DNA of 22,669 bases from positions 48,662 to 71,330 of the forward strand of contig DIQZ01000010.1 in assembly GCA_002424305.1 (NCBI GenBank), in the 5' to 3' direction. This document shows, piece by piece, positions 7,626 to 15,252 of the stretch. Within the stretch, counting starts at the first letter, position 1, and the number at the start of each line of letters is the position of its first letter. The translations under genes were made by a program, and so were the position numbers. The stretch comes from Firmicutes bacterium UBA5449 (lineage in GTDB: Bacteria > Bacillota > SHA-98 > UBA4971). The notes beneath the pieces are model-generated. The model searched no databases. It was not told where the DNA came from and saw only the letters and a list, made by a program, of their open reading frames with translations.

Positions 7626-7671
7626 AGAATGCCAACGGTGATATCAATAGAATACCAATGGTGGTATCAAT
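7626..7671. repeat. Two tandem 23-bp imperfect direct repeats
   Basis: Copies lie at 7626-7648 and 7649-7671 with no gap and differ at three positions. Each has the form AGAATnCCAAnGGTG then nTATCAAT. The second copy contains a perfect dyad ATACCA-ATGG-TGGTAT. The site lies between the rpsR terminator and the MazG-like gene, so a tandem operator is plausible. Confidence 0.65.
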
Positions 7672-7776
7672 TGTTTCCATGCGCCGTGAAGGAGAACTCC
7701 AAAGAATCGGAGAATAAGTGACTTATGAATAGGCGTGACGATGAAGGCTCCACTTAGGGAGGGGGCGGAGAAATAT

Positions 7777-8124
7777 ATGACTTTCTCAGGGGGTATTGGA
7801 AGCGCAGACAGGGAGGTAGTATCCCGGGCTGATATTGCCCGTAACATCAAGACTACTGAGTGGCTGAAAACCGAGCTTGTCGCAGGCATCTCTTCGCTCT
7901 TTAAAGGTATGCTTAAGACTAATGACGAGCTTGTCGCAGATTCCCTTGCTAACATTGTAGTTGGGTGTTATCTTCTAGGTAAACGGTTAGGCCTTCCTTT
8001 TGCTGCTCTTGATGAAAAAATCGGTGAAAAAGTGAAAGCGAATTTGGATCAAGGCCATGAGATTGAAGTATGGTACGGTGATTTTTCCTTATTGAAAAGG
8101 TATTTTGCGGGGAGGAAAACCTGA
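7777..8124 (+). CDS. MazG-like family protein
   Basis: This protein has about 115 residues. It matches the short Bacillota MazG-like family (PF12643 type): SRADIARNIKTTEWLKTELVAGISSLFKGMLK, then DELVADSLANIVVGCYLLGKRLG, and EIEVWYGDFSLLKRYF at the end (each shortened in reading). These are all-alpha relatives of nucleotide pyrophosphohydrolases. The usual EExxE metal motif is not clear here, so hydrolase activity is uncertain. I prefer ATG 7777, which has a G-rich GGAGGGGGCGGAG stretch 6 to 11 bases upstream and starts close to the conserved block. An in-frame GTG at 7735 and ATG at 7741 would add 12 to 14 residues but have only weak Shine-Dalgarno sequences. It is followed by yybS after 5 bases. 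Confidence 0.8.
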   Translation: MTFSGGIGSADREVVSRADIARNIKTTEWLKTELVAGISSLFKGMLKTNDELVADSLANIVVGCYLLGKRLGLPFAALDEKIGEKVKANLDQGHEIEVWYGDFSLLKRYFAGRKT

Positions 8125-8129
8125 AATAA

Positions 8130-9065
8130 ATGACTCGTTCTACCAACACTAGAATACTTGTAGAAAGCGCCCTTCTTGTTGCCATATCAACATTGTTTTG
8201 CGTTCTTGACGCTTACTTACCCATATTCGCCCTTGTTTATCCTCTTCCAATTGTAGTTCTTGTCGTAAGACGAGGTCTACGTACCGGAGTTTGGGCAACT
8301 GTTGTCACAATTGCGGCCACCAGCATGTTTGTGGGACCTCTTCAAGGATTTCTGGTCCTCACCAAAGTAGGGATTATCGGGATTACTCTGGCATTGTGTA
8401 TCCGTCGCCAATTGTCACCTGTTAAGACTCTGGCAATCACTGCTGTGGCTGTAGCTGTCTCCATGGCTTTTGTGGTTGGATTCAACATGTTTATTGGCGG
8501 TTTCGGTATCGACGAAACATTTGAACTGATGCAAAAGGGTATGAGTTCGGCTCTTGAATTTTACCGAAGCATGGGACTTGCCGAATCGGAAATATCACGC
8601 ATGGAGACTTACTTATCTCAACTTACAGAGACCATGAAAATTGTTCTCCCTGCCTCGTTGTTTATGGCAGTGGTGACAGTAGCCGGTTTTAACTATCTCA
8701 TGGCCAGACTTATTCTAGGGAAGCTTGGCCATAAAATGGTAGAGCTCAAACCCTTTTCAAGATGGAGGTTATCATGGCATTATGGGTGGGGTTATGTTGG
8801 AGGTCTCATGCTGGTGATTATTGGACAGGTTACGGCTGTTCCTATAGTCTTTAAGATAGGGACCAACATAGTGTCAGTATTCGGCATAGTTTTCTTAGTC
8901 CAAGGCATGGCCATAGCTTGGTATTTCTTTGATAAGTATAGCGTGCATTCTATCGTAAGATGGTTAATTATTATTTTTGCTATATTGAACACGACTCTTC
9001 TACAGGTCTTATCATGGGTTGGCGTACTTGATGCATGGTTAGATTTTCGCAAATTGTCTTCATAG
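8130..9065 (+). CDS. yybS: YybS family (DUF2232) polytopic membrane protein
   Basis: This 311-residue protein has about seven to eight hydrophobic segments (near residues 10-30, 40-60, 62-80, 90-118, 165-185, 218-240, 245-262 and 275-295). It has the DUF2232 pattern: N-terminal LVESALLVAISTLFCVLDAY, RRGLRTGVWATVVT, and a periplasmic helix with EFYRSMGLAESEISRME. The function is unknown in this family, whose fold is related to S-component-like membrane proteins. GGAGG at 8111-8115 is 14 bases from the ATG, which is long. It lies directly ahead of rplI, as in B. subtilis, but gdpP, which stands between them there, is missing. Confidence 0.88.
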   Translation: MTRSTNTRILVESALLVAISTLFCVLDAYLPIFALVYPLPIVVLVVRRGLRTGVWATVVTIAATSMFVGPLQGFLVLTKVGIIGITLALCIRRQLSPVKTLAITAVAVAVSMAFVVGFNMFIGGFGIDETFELMQKGMSSALEFYRSMGLAESEISRMETYLSQLTETMKIVLPASLFMAVVTVAGFNYLMARLILGKLGHKMVELKPFSRWRLSWHYGWGYVGGLMLVIIGQVTAVPIVFKIGTNIVSVFGIVFLVQGMAIAWYFFDKYSVHSIVRWLIIIFAILNTTLLQVLSWVGVLDAWLDFRKLSS

Positions 9066-9081
9066 AGTAAGGGGTGGGGGT

Positions 9082-9543
9082 ATGGAAGTCATTCTCGTAA
9101 AGGATGTTAAAGGACTTGGTAACGAAGGTGAGGTCGTTAACGTAGCGGATGGATACGCTCGAAACTACCTCTTGCCTAGGGGTCTTGCTCTGCAAGCGAC
9201 AAAGGCGAACCTGCGGGCTCTTAAGGAGAGAAGAGAGACCCGGGAGACTAAAGTCCGAAAAGAGCTTGCTGCTGCCGAGAAAATAGCTAAGCAGTTGGAG
9301 CGCTCAAAGGTTACTATCCGTCGCAAAGCAGGCGAAGGTGGTAGGTTGTTTGGATCAGTAACATCCAAAGACGTTGCTGATGCTATAGAAGAAGCACTAG
9401 GAATTGAAGTAGACAAGAGGCGAATTGATCTGATAGAACCGATCAAAGCAGTTGGTTCTTATACTGTTTCGATGAAGCTTCACTCAGAAGTTTCTACTAC
9501 AATAGACATAGAAGTGGAGTCACAACCAGAAGGGGATCTATAG
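9082..9543 (+). CDS. rplI: Large ribosomal subunit protein L9
   Basis: This 153-residue protein has the L9 N-terminal domain (MEVILVKDVKGLGNEGEVVNV, shown by its opening, and DGYARNYLLPRGLA), the long connecting helix (about residues 42-75, rich in Lys, Arg and Glu) and the C-terminal domain (GRLFGSVTSKDVADAI). L9 binds 23S rRNA at the base of the L1 stalk and helps keep reading frame. The ATG at 9082 follows GGGGTGGGGG 2 to 8 bases upstream. It ends two bases before lonC, so both are likely in one transcript. Confidence 0.98.
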   Translation: MEVILVKDVKGLGNEGEVVNVADGYARNYLLPRGLALQATKANLRALKERRETRETKVRKELAAAEKIAKQLERSKVTIRRKAGEGGRLFGSVTSKDVADAIEEALGIEVDKRRIDLIEPIKAVGSYTVSMKLHSEVSTTIDIEVESQPEGDL

Positions 9544-9545
9544 TC

Positions 9546-11576
9546 ATGAATAGTGTTGTTGGAAAGCTATCAAAGAAACAGGGGGCTGATTCTGAATCAT
9601 CCAACTATCCCAATGCAGGTCTTCATGCGCCTGATGACACAGATAGGACAGATAAGTTGGAACGACAGCTTTCTGCTTTGCTCGAAGTCTTAGCTCACAT
9701 ATATGGTGCCGATAAACTGGTCCTTAAAGCAGGCAAATTAGAGGCATTAGGCCTTATGAAATCTCAGCGTTTCGAGGATAGGGTTGTTGCCCTTCAACGT
9801 ATTGTTTTTGAGGATCCTACCCTTGACGAACTGCCGCCGGATAAAGACATCATGACGATTATCGGGGAAATCGAGAATGAAGTCGCTGAGATCTTGGCCA
9901 GGCGAGAGGTGGAAGACAGACTCGAGCGAAGAGTTGTTGAAAGGATGCAGAAAAAGCACGAAGAGTACATCCGAGAAGTAAAGATGCAAATGATAAAGGA
10001 AGACGGAGTAGCTGATAACGCCCAGACTCTAAAGAAATATGCAGAGCTGGAGAAGCTGGAGCAAAGGAAGCTGTCCAAGTCTGCTCTTGAGTTGTTGCGT
10101 CCTAGAAAGCTATCAGAGGTTATTGGTCAAGACTGTGCTATCAGAGCACTCCTTTCGAAGTTGGCTTCGCCATTTCCTCAACATGTAATACTCTATGGCC
10201 CTCCCGGTGTTGGTAAAACAACTGTTGCCAGGCTTGTTCTGGAGGAAGCGCGGAAGCTTAAATTTACACCTTTTGAGAAATCGGCCAAGTTTGTCGAGGT
10301 GGATGGGACAACATTAAGATGGGATCCTCGAGAGGTAACCAATCCTCTGCTGGGTTCTGTACATGATCCTATATACCAGGGGGCTAAGAGAGACCTGGCA
10401 GAAAGCGGTATACCCGAACCTAAGCTTGGTCTTGTCACGGAAGCTCACGGGGGGGTCCTATTTATTGATGAAATAGGAGAAATGGATCCTATCTTACTGA
10501 GCAAGCTTTTGAAAGTGCTTGAGGATAAACGTGTACACTTTGATTCTTCGTACTACGACCCTATGGATCCACATGTGCCAAAGTATATAAAGAAGCTGTT
10601 TGAGACGGGCGCACCTGCAGACTTTGTCCTGATTGCTGCCACTACCAAAGATCCATCATTGATAAATCCGGCCTTGAGGTCCCGGACTGCTGAAGTCTAT
10701 TTCGAGCCTCTGACATGTCCACATATTACGCAAATTGTGGAACAGGCCGCTAAAAGAATGAAGATACGTCTGGATTCGGATGTGCCTGAGATCATAAGTG
10801 ATTACACAATTGAAGGAAGGAAAGCAGTTGCGCTCCTTGCTGATGCTATTGGGCTTGCCCTCTATCAGGCTGAAGGGAAGATAAAAAGGCCTAAGCTGAC
10901 GAAAGAGCACGTTATGGAAGTGATCCGCTCTGCGCGAATGTCTCCGCAAATCCTTGTTAAGGCAGAAGATCGCGCAGAAGTAGGGCGAGTTCTTGGACTG
11001 GGAGTAAGTAGCTTTGTGGGCAGCGTCATTGAGATAGAGGCTATTGCATTTACAGCGAGGGAAGCAGGTAAAGGCAAGATCCGGTTCAATGATACCGCCG
11101 GTAGCATGGCAAAGGACTCAGTTTTCAATGCTGCATCAGTATTTCGCAAGCTTACCGGTAAAGACCTGGCTGATTACGATGTTCACGTAAACGTCATCGG
11201 GGGCGGGCTTATAGACGGGCCTTCAGCAGGCAGCGCTGTGGTGATTGCGATTCTAAGTGCAGTTACGGGCCGGCCTATCAGGCAGGATGTTGCAATTACC
11301 GGCGAAATCTCTATACAGGGGAAGGTAAGATGTGTCGGTGGAATCATAGAGAAAATATACGGAGCGAGACAGGCCGGTGTTAAGACAGTAGTAATACCTG
11401 TGGAGAATGCGTTAGATAGTCCTCCGAATCTCAGAGGAATTCGCGTAGTTACTGTTGAACAAATTGAAGAGGTCTTCCCGTACGTGTTCAAAGATGGAAG
11501 TCCCGCAGAAACGAAGTTTGTTGAGGAACCCAGCCATAATCCTTCAGAGACTCCTTCTTCTATCTTTGTTAGCTGA
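9546..11576 (+). CDS. lonC: LonC-type ATP-dependent protease (spore-former Lon family)
   Basis: This 676-residue protein has no classical Lon N-terminal substrate domain. Instead it has a variable N-terminus, a charged helical/coiled-coil part (about residues 95-180), an AAA+ module and a Lon serine protease domain. Walker A is GPPGVGKTT (Lys224) and Walker B is LFIDE (Asp308, Glu309). The catalytic dyad is Ser560 in DGPSAGSA and Lys603 in GGIIEKIYGA, spaced 43 residues as in other Lon proteases. This layout matches LonC, known only from some endospore formers and thought to act in sporulation; its substrates are unknown. ATG 9546 is two bases after rplI, with AAGGGGA inside the end of rplI. 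Confidence 0.92.
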   Translation: MNSVVGKLSKKQGADSESSNYPNAGLHAPDDTDRTDKLERQLSALLEVLAHIYGADKLVLKAGKLEALGLMKSQRFEDRVVALQRIVFEDPTLDELPPDKDIMTIIGEIENEVAEILARREVEDRLERRVVERMQKKHEEYIREVKMQMIKEDGVADNAQTLKKYAELEKLEQRKLSKSALELLRPRKLSEVIGQDCAIRALLSKLASPFPQHVILYGPPGVGKTTVARLVLEEARKLKFTPFEKSAKFVEVDGTTLRWDPREVTNPLLGSVHDPIYQGAKRDLAESGIPEPKLGLVTEAHGGVLFIDEIGEMDPILLSKLLKVLEDKRVHFDSSYYDPMDPHVPKYIKKLFETGAPADFVLIAATTKDPSLINPALRSRTAEVYFEPLTCPHITQIVEQAAKRMKIRLDSDVPEIISDYTIEGRKAVALLADAIGLALYQAEGKIKRPKLTKEHVMEVIRSARMSPQILVKAEDRAEVGRVLGLGVSSFVGSVIEIEAIAFTAREAGKGKIRFNDTAGSMAKDSVFNAASVFRKLTGKDLADYDVHVNVIGGGLIDGPSAGSAVVIAILSAVTGRPIRQDVAITGEISIQGKVRCVGGIIEKIYGARQAGVKTVVIPVENALDSPPNLRGIRVVTVEQIEEVFPYVFKDGSPAETKFVEEPSHNPSETPSSIFVS

Positions 11577-11654
11577 TAATTCCCGGAGGAGCCTCGTTTT
11601 TTGTCCGGAATTTCATGATAAGCGTTGGGGGAATAATACTTCTTAGGGAAAAAC

Positions 11655-11680
11655 AGCATGATGTGTCTTATCATGCTTTC
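11655..11680 (+). terminator. Terminator-like hairpin after lonC
   Basis: AGCATGAT (11655-11662) and ATCATGCT (11670-11677) form a perfect 8-bp stem with a 7-base loop. Only TTC follows, so the T-tract is poor. It may end part of the rplI-lonC transcript. Confidence 0.45.
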
Positions 11681-11715
11681 TAGCTAAGGCTTTTGTAGAA
11701 ACAGCATTACGTTAG

Positions 11716-11744
11716 TTGCCAATTCGTATTCTTGCTGTCATAGT
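11716..11744 (+). promoter_or_regulatory. Weak candidate promoter for dnaB
   Basis: TTGCCA (11716-11721) is followed after 17 bases by CATAGT (11739-11744), four of six consensus bases at -10. The start would be near 11751, 36 bases ahead of ATG 11787. Confidence 0.3.
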
Positions 11745-11786
11745 GTTCTTCTATGTCAAGGGCGCAATCGGAAAGGGGTGAAGGGT

Positions 11787-13133
11787 ATGGAGGCAGCATT
11801 TGAGATTGGCCGGGTGCCGCCGCAAAACACAGAAGCGGAGCAAGCAACCCTCGGCTCAATGCTTGTGGATAGCGACGCTATCATAAGAGCTATCGATATC
11901 CTCTCGCCTGAGGATTTTTACCGGGATTCCCACAGGATGATTTTCGAGACTATCGTTTCCATGTACGAAAAAGGCGAGCCTATTGACTTAGTTACTGTTA
12001 CAGAGCAACTGCGTCGACGCGACTGTCTGGAGCTTGTGGGAGGGATCCCATATATAGCGCAATTGGCGAGCATTGTTCCTACTGCAGCAAATGTAGGGTA
12101 TTATGCCGGGATAGTAAAGGAAAAGGCTATCTATAGAGCTTTGGTCAAAGTTGGGACAAATATTGCAGCTTTAGGGTATGAAGGCGCTGAGGATGTAGAC
12201 TTAGCTCTGGATCAATCAGAGCAGATGATATTTTCCCTGTCTCAGCAAAGAAGCACTGACGGTGTGGCAGATATTAAGATAGTTCTAATGGATACATTCG
12301 AGCGCATTGAGAACCTCTATGAGACCAAAGGCAGGGGCACCGGCGTTCCTACAGGGTTCAAGGACTTAGACGTAATGTTAACCGGCTTTCAACCGTCAGA
12401 CCTTATCATAATCGCTGCAAGACCGTCTATGGGTAAAACCAGTCTTGCACTTAACATAGCTTCACATGTTGCGTTAAACGAGAATTTGCCTGTAATAATC
12501 TTCAGTCTGGAAATGTCCAGAGAACAGCTGGCAATGCGTCTTCTTTCTGCTGAAGCAAGAGTGGACGGCCAGAGGCTACGAAGGGGTCAACTGGAAGACG
12601 AGGATTGGCAGAGACTATCATATGGACTTGGTAGACTCAGTGAAGCTCCACTCTACATAGATGACAGTCCTACACTTACCGCGTTGGATATTAGGGCAAG
12701 GTCTCGCAGATTAAAGGCTGAAGCAGGGCTTGGCCTCATAGTCATTGACTATTTGCAGCTTGTTCAGGGTAGAGCGCGAAGTGAGAATAGACAGCAAGAG
12801 ATTGCTGAAATTACAAGATCTCTCAAAGCCCTGGCCAGAGAGCTAAAAGTGCCGGTTGTGGCGCTCGCACAGTTGAGTAGGGCTGTTGAAACTGCTGCAG
12901 AGCGTAGGCCTCTTCTCAGCCACCTTAAAGAAAGCGGTGAGATTGAGACTGCGGCTGACGTTGTGGCTTTCATTTATCGTGAAGATTACTATAATCAGAA
13001 CACACAGAAGAAGAATGTGGCAGAGATAATCGTGGCTAAGCAGCGTAACGGCCCCACCGGTTCAGTTGAATTGATGTGGCGCAAGGAATTCACCAGATTT
13101 GAGAATCTTGAACGATATCAAAAACCATCTTAA
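11787..13133 (+). CDS. dnaB: Replicative DNA helicase DnaB (DnaC in Bacillus naming)
   Basis: This 448-residue protein has the N-terminal helical domain opening with VPPQNTEAEQATLGSML, a linker helix, and a RecA-like C-terminal domain. Walker A is RPSMGKTSLALN (Lys217), and Walker B is LIVIDYLQLV (Asp321). Further typical blocks are FSLEMSREQLAMRLLS, LAQLSRAVE and KQRNGPTGSVELMW. As a hexamer it unwinds DNA at the replication fork. ATG 11787 is preferred: AAGGGGTG at 11773-11780 lies 6 bases upstream. An in-frame GTG at 11778 overlaps that Shine-Dalgarno. No intein is present and the length is normal. Its place downstream of rplI/lonC is conserved in many Bacillota. Confidence 0.97.
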   Translation: MEAAFEIGRVPPQNTEAEQATLGSMLVDSDAIIRAIDILSPEDFYRDSHRMIFETIVSMYEKGEPIDLVTVTEQLRRRDCLELVGGIPYIAQLASIVPTAANVGYYAGIVKEKAIYRALVKVGTNIAALGYEGAEDVDLALDQSEQMIFSLSQQRSTDGVADIKIVLMDTFERIENLYETKGRGTGVPTGFKDLDVMLTGFQPSDLIIIAARPSMGKTSLALNIASHVALNENLPVIIFSLEMSREQLAMRLLSAEARVDGQRLRRGQLEDEDWQRLSYGLGRLSEAPLYIDDSPTLTALDIRARSRRLKAEAGLGLIVIDYLQLVQGRARSENRQQEIAEITRSLKALARELKVPVVALAQLSRAVETAAERRPLLSHLKESGEIETAADVVAFIYREDYYNQNTQKKNVAEIIVAKQRNGPTGSVELMWRKEFTRFENLERYQKPS

Positions 13134-13196
13134 GTGATCCAAAAGTTGAGAAAGTGATAGGGTAAAGTCAGGCTGATTTCCCGGGAAATTATCCAT

Positions 13197-14105
13197 TTAA
13201 CGGGCAAACCGATGCAGCCCGGCATTTTGTGCCATGTGCACAGCCTCTTTGTGTTCATGTGAAGTAGTGCGCCGATTTAGAGGCGGGTAATCTTGAGAAT
13301 GGTATGCAGGACGGTACTGGTCCATGATATTAATGTAAGTATCCCGGGAAATCTCATCTGCAATAAACCGCACGATCTCTTCGGTTCCTGCGAGACCTTC
13401 AGGCAGCACTAAGTGACGAATCAGAAGGCCACGGCAAGCTATCCCACTATCATCAACTATGAGGTCTCCTACTTGTCTGTGCATTTCTTTGAGCGCCGAT
13501 TTTACTACAGAAGGGTAATCCTTTGCCCTTGAAAAGCGAAGAGCAGGCTCGGCGTCGGCATACTTGACATCAGGCATGTAAATGTCTACAATTCCGTCGA
13601 GAATCTTGAGTGTTTCGACAGACTCGTACCCACCGCAGTTATAAACAAGAGGAAGTCGCAATCCGTTTTCACATGCGGTGATCAGTGCTCCTAGTATTTG
13701 TGGTACATAATGAGTGGGCGTTACAAGGTTTATGTTATGGCAACCTGTTTTTTGTAGAGAGAGCATAACCCTTGCGAGCTCGGTTTCAGATACCGTACAA
13801 CCCATTCGCATTTGGCTGATATCCCAGTTCTGGCAGAATACGCACCTGAGATTGCATCCGGTAAAGAATATGGTGCCTGACCCTTGTGCGCCTACAAGGG
13901 GTGCCTCTTCACCGAAATGCGGTCCCCAGCTTGATATTTGGACAGTATCATCAGCCTTGCAAATTCCCGTCTGACCGGCAAGTCTGTTAACACCGCATAT
14001 ATGTCCGCATAAATCGCAGGCATTAAGTCTATCCCAAGCAGCAGCCTGTCTCTTGCGGAGTTCATCTGTTTTCCAGAGTAACCTATAAGAACCCACGTGC
14101 TTCAT
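13197..14105 (-). CDS. PflX-like radical SAM protein (COG1313)
   Basis: This 302-residue protein carries the radical SAM motif CNLRCVFC (Cys84, Cys88, Cys91), preceded by GTIFFTG. The N-terminal region has cysteines 30, 33, 37 and 49 (CDLCGHICGVNR ... GICK), which are typical of this COG1313 group and may bind a metal or second cluster. It resembles activating enzymes of glycyl-radical proteins, but no glycyl-radical enzyme gene is nearby, so the substrate is unknown. The 3' end faces dnaB across 63 bases. The ATG (complement of 14103-14105) has only a weak AGG-type ribosome binding site. A -10 element and a 5' hairpin lie upstream. Radical SAM membership is sure; 'PflX' is a subgroup name, not a proven function. 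Confidence 0.9.
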   Translation of the reverse strand: MKHVGSYRLLWKTDELRKRQAAAWDRLNACDLCGHICGVNRLAGQTGICKADDTVQISSWGPHFGEEAPLVGAQGSGTIFFTGCNLRCVFCQNWDISQMRMGCTVSETELARVMLSLQKTGCHNINLVTPTHYVPQILGALITACENGLRLPLVYNCGGYESVETLKILDGIVDIYMPDVKYADAEPALRFSRAKDYPSVVKSALKEMHRQVGDLIVDDSGIACRGLLIRHLVLPEGLAGTEEIVRFIADEISRDTYINIMDQYRPAYHSQDYPPLNRRTTSHEHKEAVHMAQNAGLHRFAR

Positions 14106-14134
14106 AAAGAATACCTACTTGTTGAGAAAGGAAG

Positions 14135-14160
14135 ATAAGAAAAGCATGGGCTTTTCTTAT
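14135..14160 (-). promoter_or_regulatory. Perfect 11-bp hairpin at the 5' end of the pflX-like mRNA
   Basis: ATAAGAAAAGC (14135-14145) and GCTTTTCTTAT (14150-14160) pair perfectly around a four-base loop. The predicted start of transcription from the -10 at 14168-14173 lies near 14161, so the hairpin would begin at +1 or +2. It could protect the mRNA 5' end or be an operator. Confidence 0.55.
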
Positions 14161-14167
14161 TAATCTT

Positions 14168-14173
14168 ATTATA
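14168..14173 (-). promoter_or_regulatory. Extended -10 promoter of the pflX-like gene
   Basis: On the minus strand TGG-TATAAT gives a perfect -10 with TG extension. No good -35 is seen at 17 bases. The element lies about 62 bases ahead of the start codon. Confidence 0.55.
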
Positions 14174-14302
14174 CCATTTGCTCAAATTAGAATTACCACG
14201 TTAACATTAACAGACTCTTGAGGGTCTAGGCTTTCCGTCTTTGTTCGTCAAGAAGGATTTCTTCATTCGTAGGCATATAGTTTGAAAAGGAGGTGACATG
14301 TC

Positions 14303-14755
14303 ATGAAAGAGACAGGTCATGATATAGGTAAGGCTGCGGTGTCTTATTTTACCTGCGGATTCAACTGTGCTGAGTCAGTGACCAAAGCGCTTTGTGAGGA
14401 GCTCGGAATGGGTCGGGATGACGTTGTTAAGATGGCCACTCCTTTTGGCAGCGGTATAGCCGGTAAAGGGCATTTGTGTGGTGCTGTGACCGGTGCGATG
14501 ATCTCTCTGGGGTTGTGTAGGGGCCGCGTTACTCTGAAAGAAGACAGAGGCTCGTGTAATAAAGTATCCGGAAGGTTTATTGACGAATTCATGACGGAAT
14601 TTCATAGTGTCTCATGTAGGGATATTATTGGCGTCGATCTTCAAACTGACGAAGGCCGAAAACAGCAGAGGGAACATCTCCGTTACGAGAAGTGCTATCC
14701 TGTTGTGAAGTTCGCTGCTGAAAGGATGTACAGTTTGATAAGATCCTCGCGATAA
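14303..14755 (+). CDS. C_GCAxxG_C_C family protein (probable redox protein)
   Basis: This 150-residue protein matches the C_GCAxxG_C_C (TIGR01909/PF09719) family. Conserved parts are FNCAESV (Cys22), the central ATPFGSGIAGKGHLCGAVTG (Cys59 in CGAVTG), SCRDIIGVD (Cys105) and KCYPVV (Cys131). The spaced cysteines suggest binding of a metal, cluster or redox cofactor, but no function is proven in the family. It is soluble. The start ATG 14303 has a near-perfect AAGGAGGTGA at 14287-14296 with 6 bases of spacing. An ATG at 14298 runs into a stop after two codons. It stands alone between divergent and convergent neighbours; I could not find a clear promoter. Confidence 0.9.
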   Translation: MKETGHDIGKAAVSYFTCGFNCAESVTKALCEELGMGRDDVVKMATPFGSGIAGKGHLCGAVTGAMISLGLCRGRVTLKEDRGSCNKVSGRFIDEFMTEFHSVSCRDIIGVDLQTDEGRKQQREHLRYEKCYPVVKFAAERMYSLIRSSR

Positions 14756-14849
14756 ACTCCAAAAGAGAGAATATTCCACGCTTTTAGAAGGTATAAACTT
14801 GAAATTGTCGGAGAAGGTTGTCGTTTGACGCGTATCTCTGTAATAAAAA

Positions 14850-14924
14850 TGGAGCGGATGACGGGATTCGAACCCGCGCTCCTCGGCTTGGGAAGCCGAT
14901 GCTCTACCGCTGAGCCACATCCGC
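14850..14924 (-). tRNA. tRNA-Gly (CCC)
   Basis: The minus strand folds into a full cloverleaf: acceptor GCGGATG/CATCCGC, D arm GCTC-AGCGGTA-GAGC, anticodon stem TCGGC/GCCGA with loop TTCCCAA (anticodon CCC), five-base variable loop, T arm with TTCGAAT, discriminator T and an encoded CCA. It lies 22 bases after tRNA-Val and is probably cotranscribed. TTTTT follows the CCA. Confidence 0.95.
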
Positions 14925-14946
14925 TCGTAAGACATTTATGTGCGTA

Positions 14947-15023
14947 TGGTGGTCGCTGCTGGACTCGAACCAGCGACCTCTACGATGTGAGCGTAGCACT
15001 CTAACCAGCTGAGCTAAGCGACC
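14947..15023 (-). tRNA. tRNA-Val (CAC)
   Basis: Cloverleaf on the minus strand: acceptor GGTCGCT/AGCGACC, D arm GCTC...GAGT, anticodon stem CTACG/CGTAG with loop CTCACAT (anticodon CAC), T arm GCTGG-TTCGAGT-CCAGC, discriminator A and encoded CCA; 77 bases. Confidence 0.95.
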
Positions 15024-15059
15024 ATCTTAAACCTACCGATACGTACATAGTGTATATTC

Positions 15060-15088
15060 ATTATAGTATTTCAGATACAAAAAAACAA
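15060..15088 (-). promoter_or_regulatory. Promoter of tRNA-Val/tRNA-Gly
   Basis: On the minus strand TTGTTT (15088-15083), 17 bases and perfect TATAAT (15065-15060). The start would be near 15053, about 30 bases before tRNA-Val. Confidence 0.65.
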
Positions 15089-15093
15089 GTACA

Positions 15094-15119
15094 GTAAATC
15101 AATGCGGTAAATCAATGTG
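15094..15119. repeat. 13-bp tandem direct repeat (GTAAATCAATGyG x2)
   Basis: Units 15094-15106 and 15107-15119 differ at one base. They lie between tRNA-Glu and the promoter of tRNA-Val. This may be simple slippage duplication; no role is evident. Confidence 0.6.
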
Positions 15120-15148
15120 CGGCAAATTATTGTATAGGTGAAAATAAA

Positions 15149-15224
15149 TGGCGCTCCCAGCGGAATTCGAATCCGCGCCGCCGCCTTGAAAGGGCGGTGT
15201 CCTAGGCCACTAGACGATGGGAGC
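15149..15224 (-). tRNA. tRNA-Glu (TTC)
   Basis: Cloverleaf on the minus strand: acceptor GCTCCCA/TGGGAGC, discriminator G with encoded CCA, D arm starting GTCTAGTGGCC, anticodon stem CCGCC/GGCGG with loop CTTTCAA (anticodon TTC), T arm GCGGA-TTCGAAT-TCCGC; 76 bases. Confidence 0.95.
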
Positions 15225-15252
15225 GCAAAGTGAGCTCATTATTATTAGATTG

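Noticed and set aside
11183..11674. A 163-codon minus-strand open frame over the end of lonC
   Set aside because: It is antisense to the conserved Lon protease domain; its composition mirrors that sequence and it has no family features.
13176..13189. Palindrome ATTTCCCGGGAAAT between dnaB and the pflX-like gene
   Set aside because: It has no loop and no T-run on either side, so it is not a credible bidirectional terminator; it may still be a protein site, but nothing supports that.
14612..14935. A minus-strand open frame covering tRNA-Gly
   Set aside because: Its N-terminal part is a translation of the tRNA gene, a common false call.
15094..15119. CRISPR-like repeat array
   Set aside because: There are only two adjacent 13-base units without spacers.
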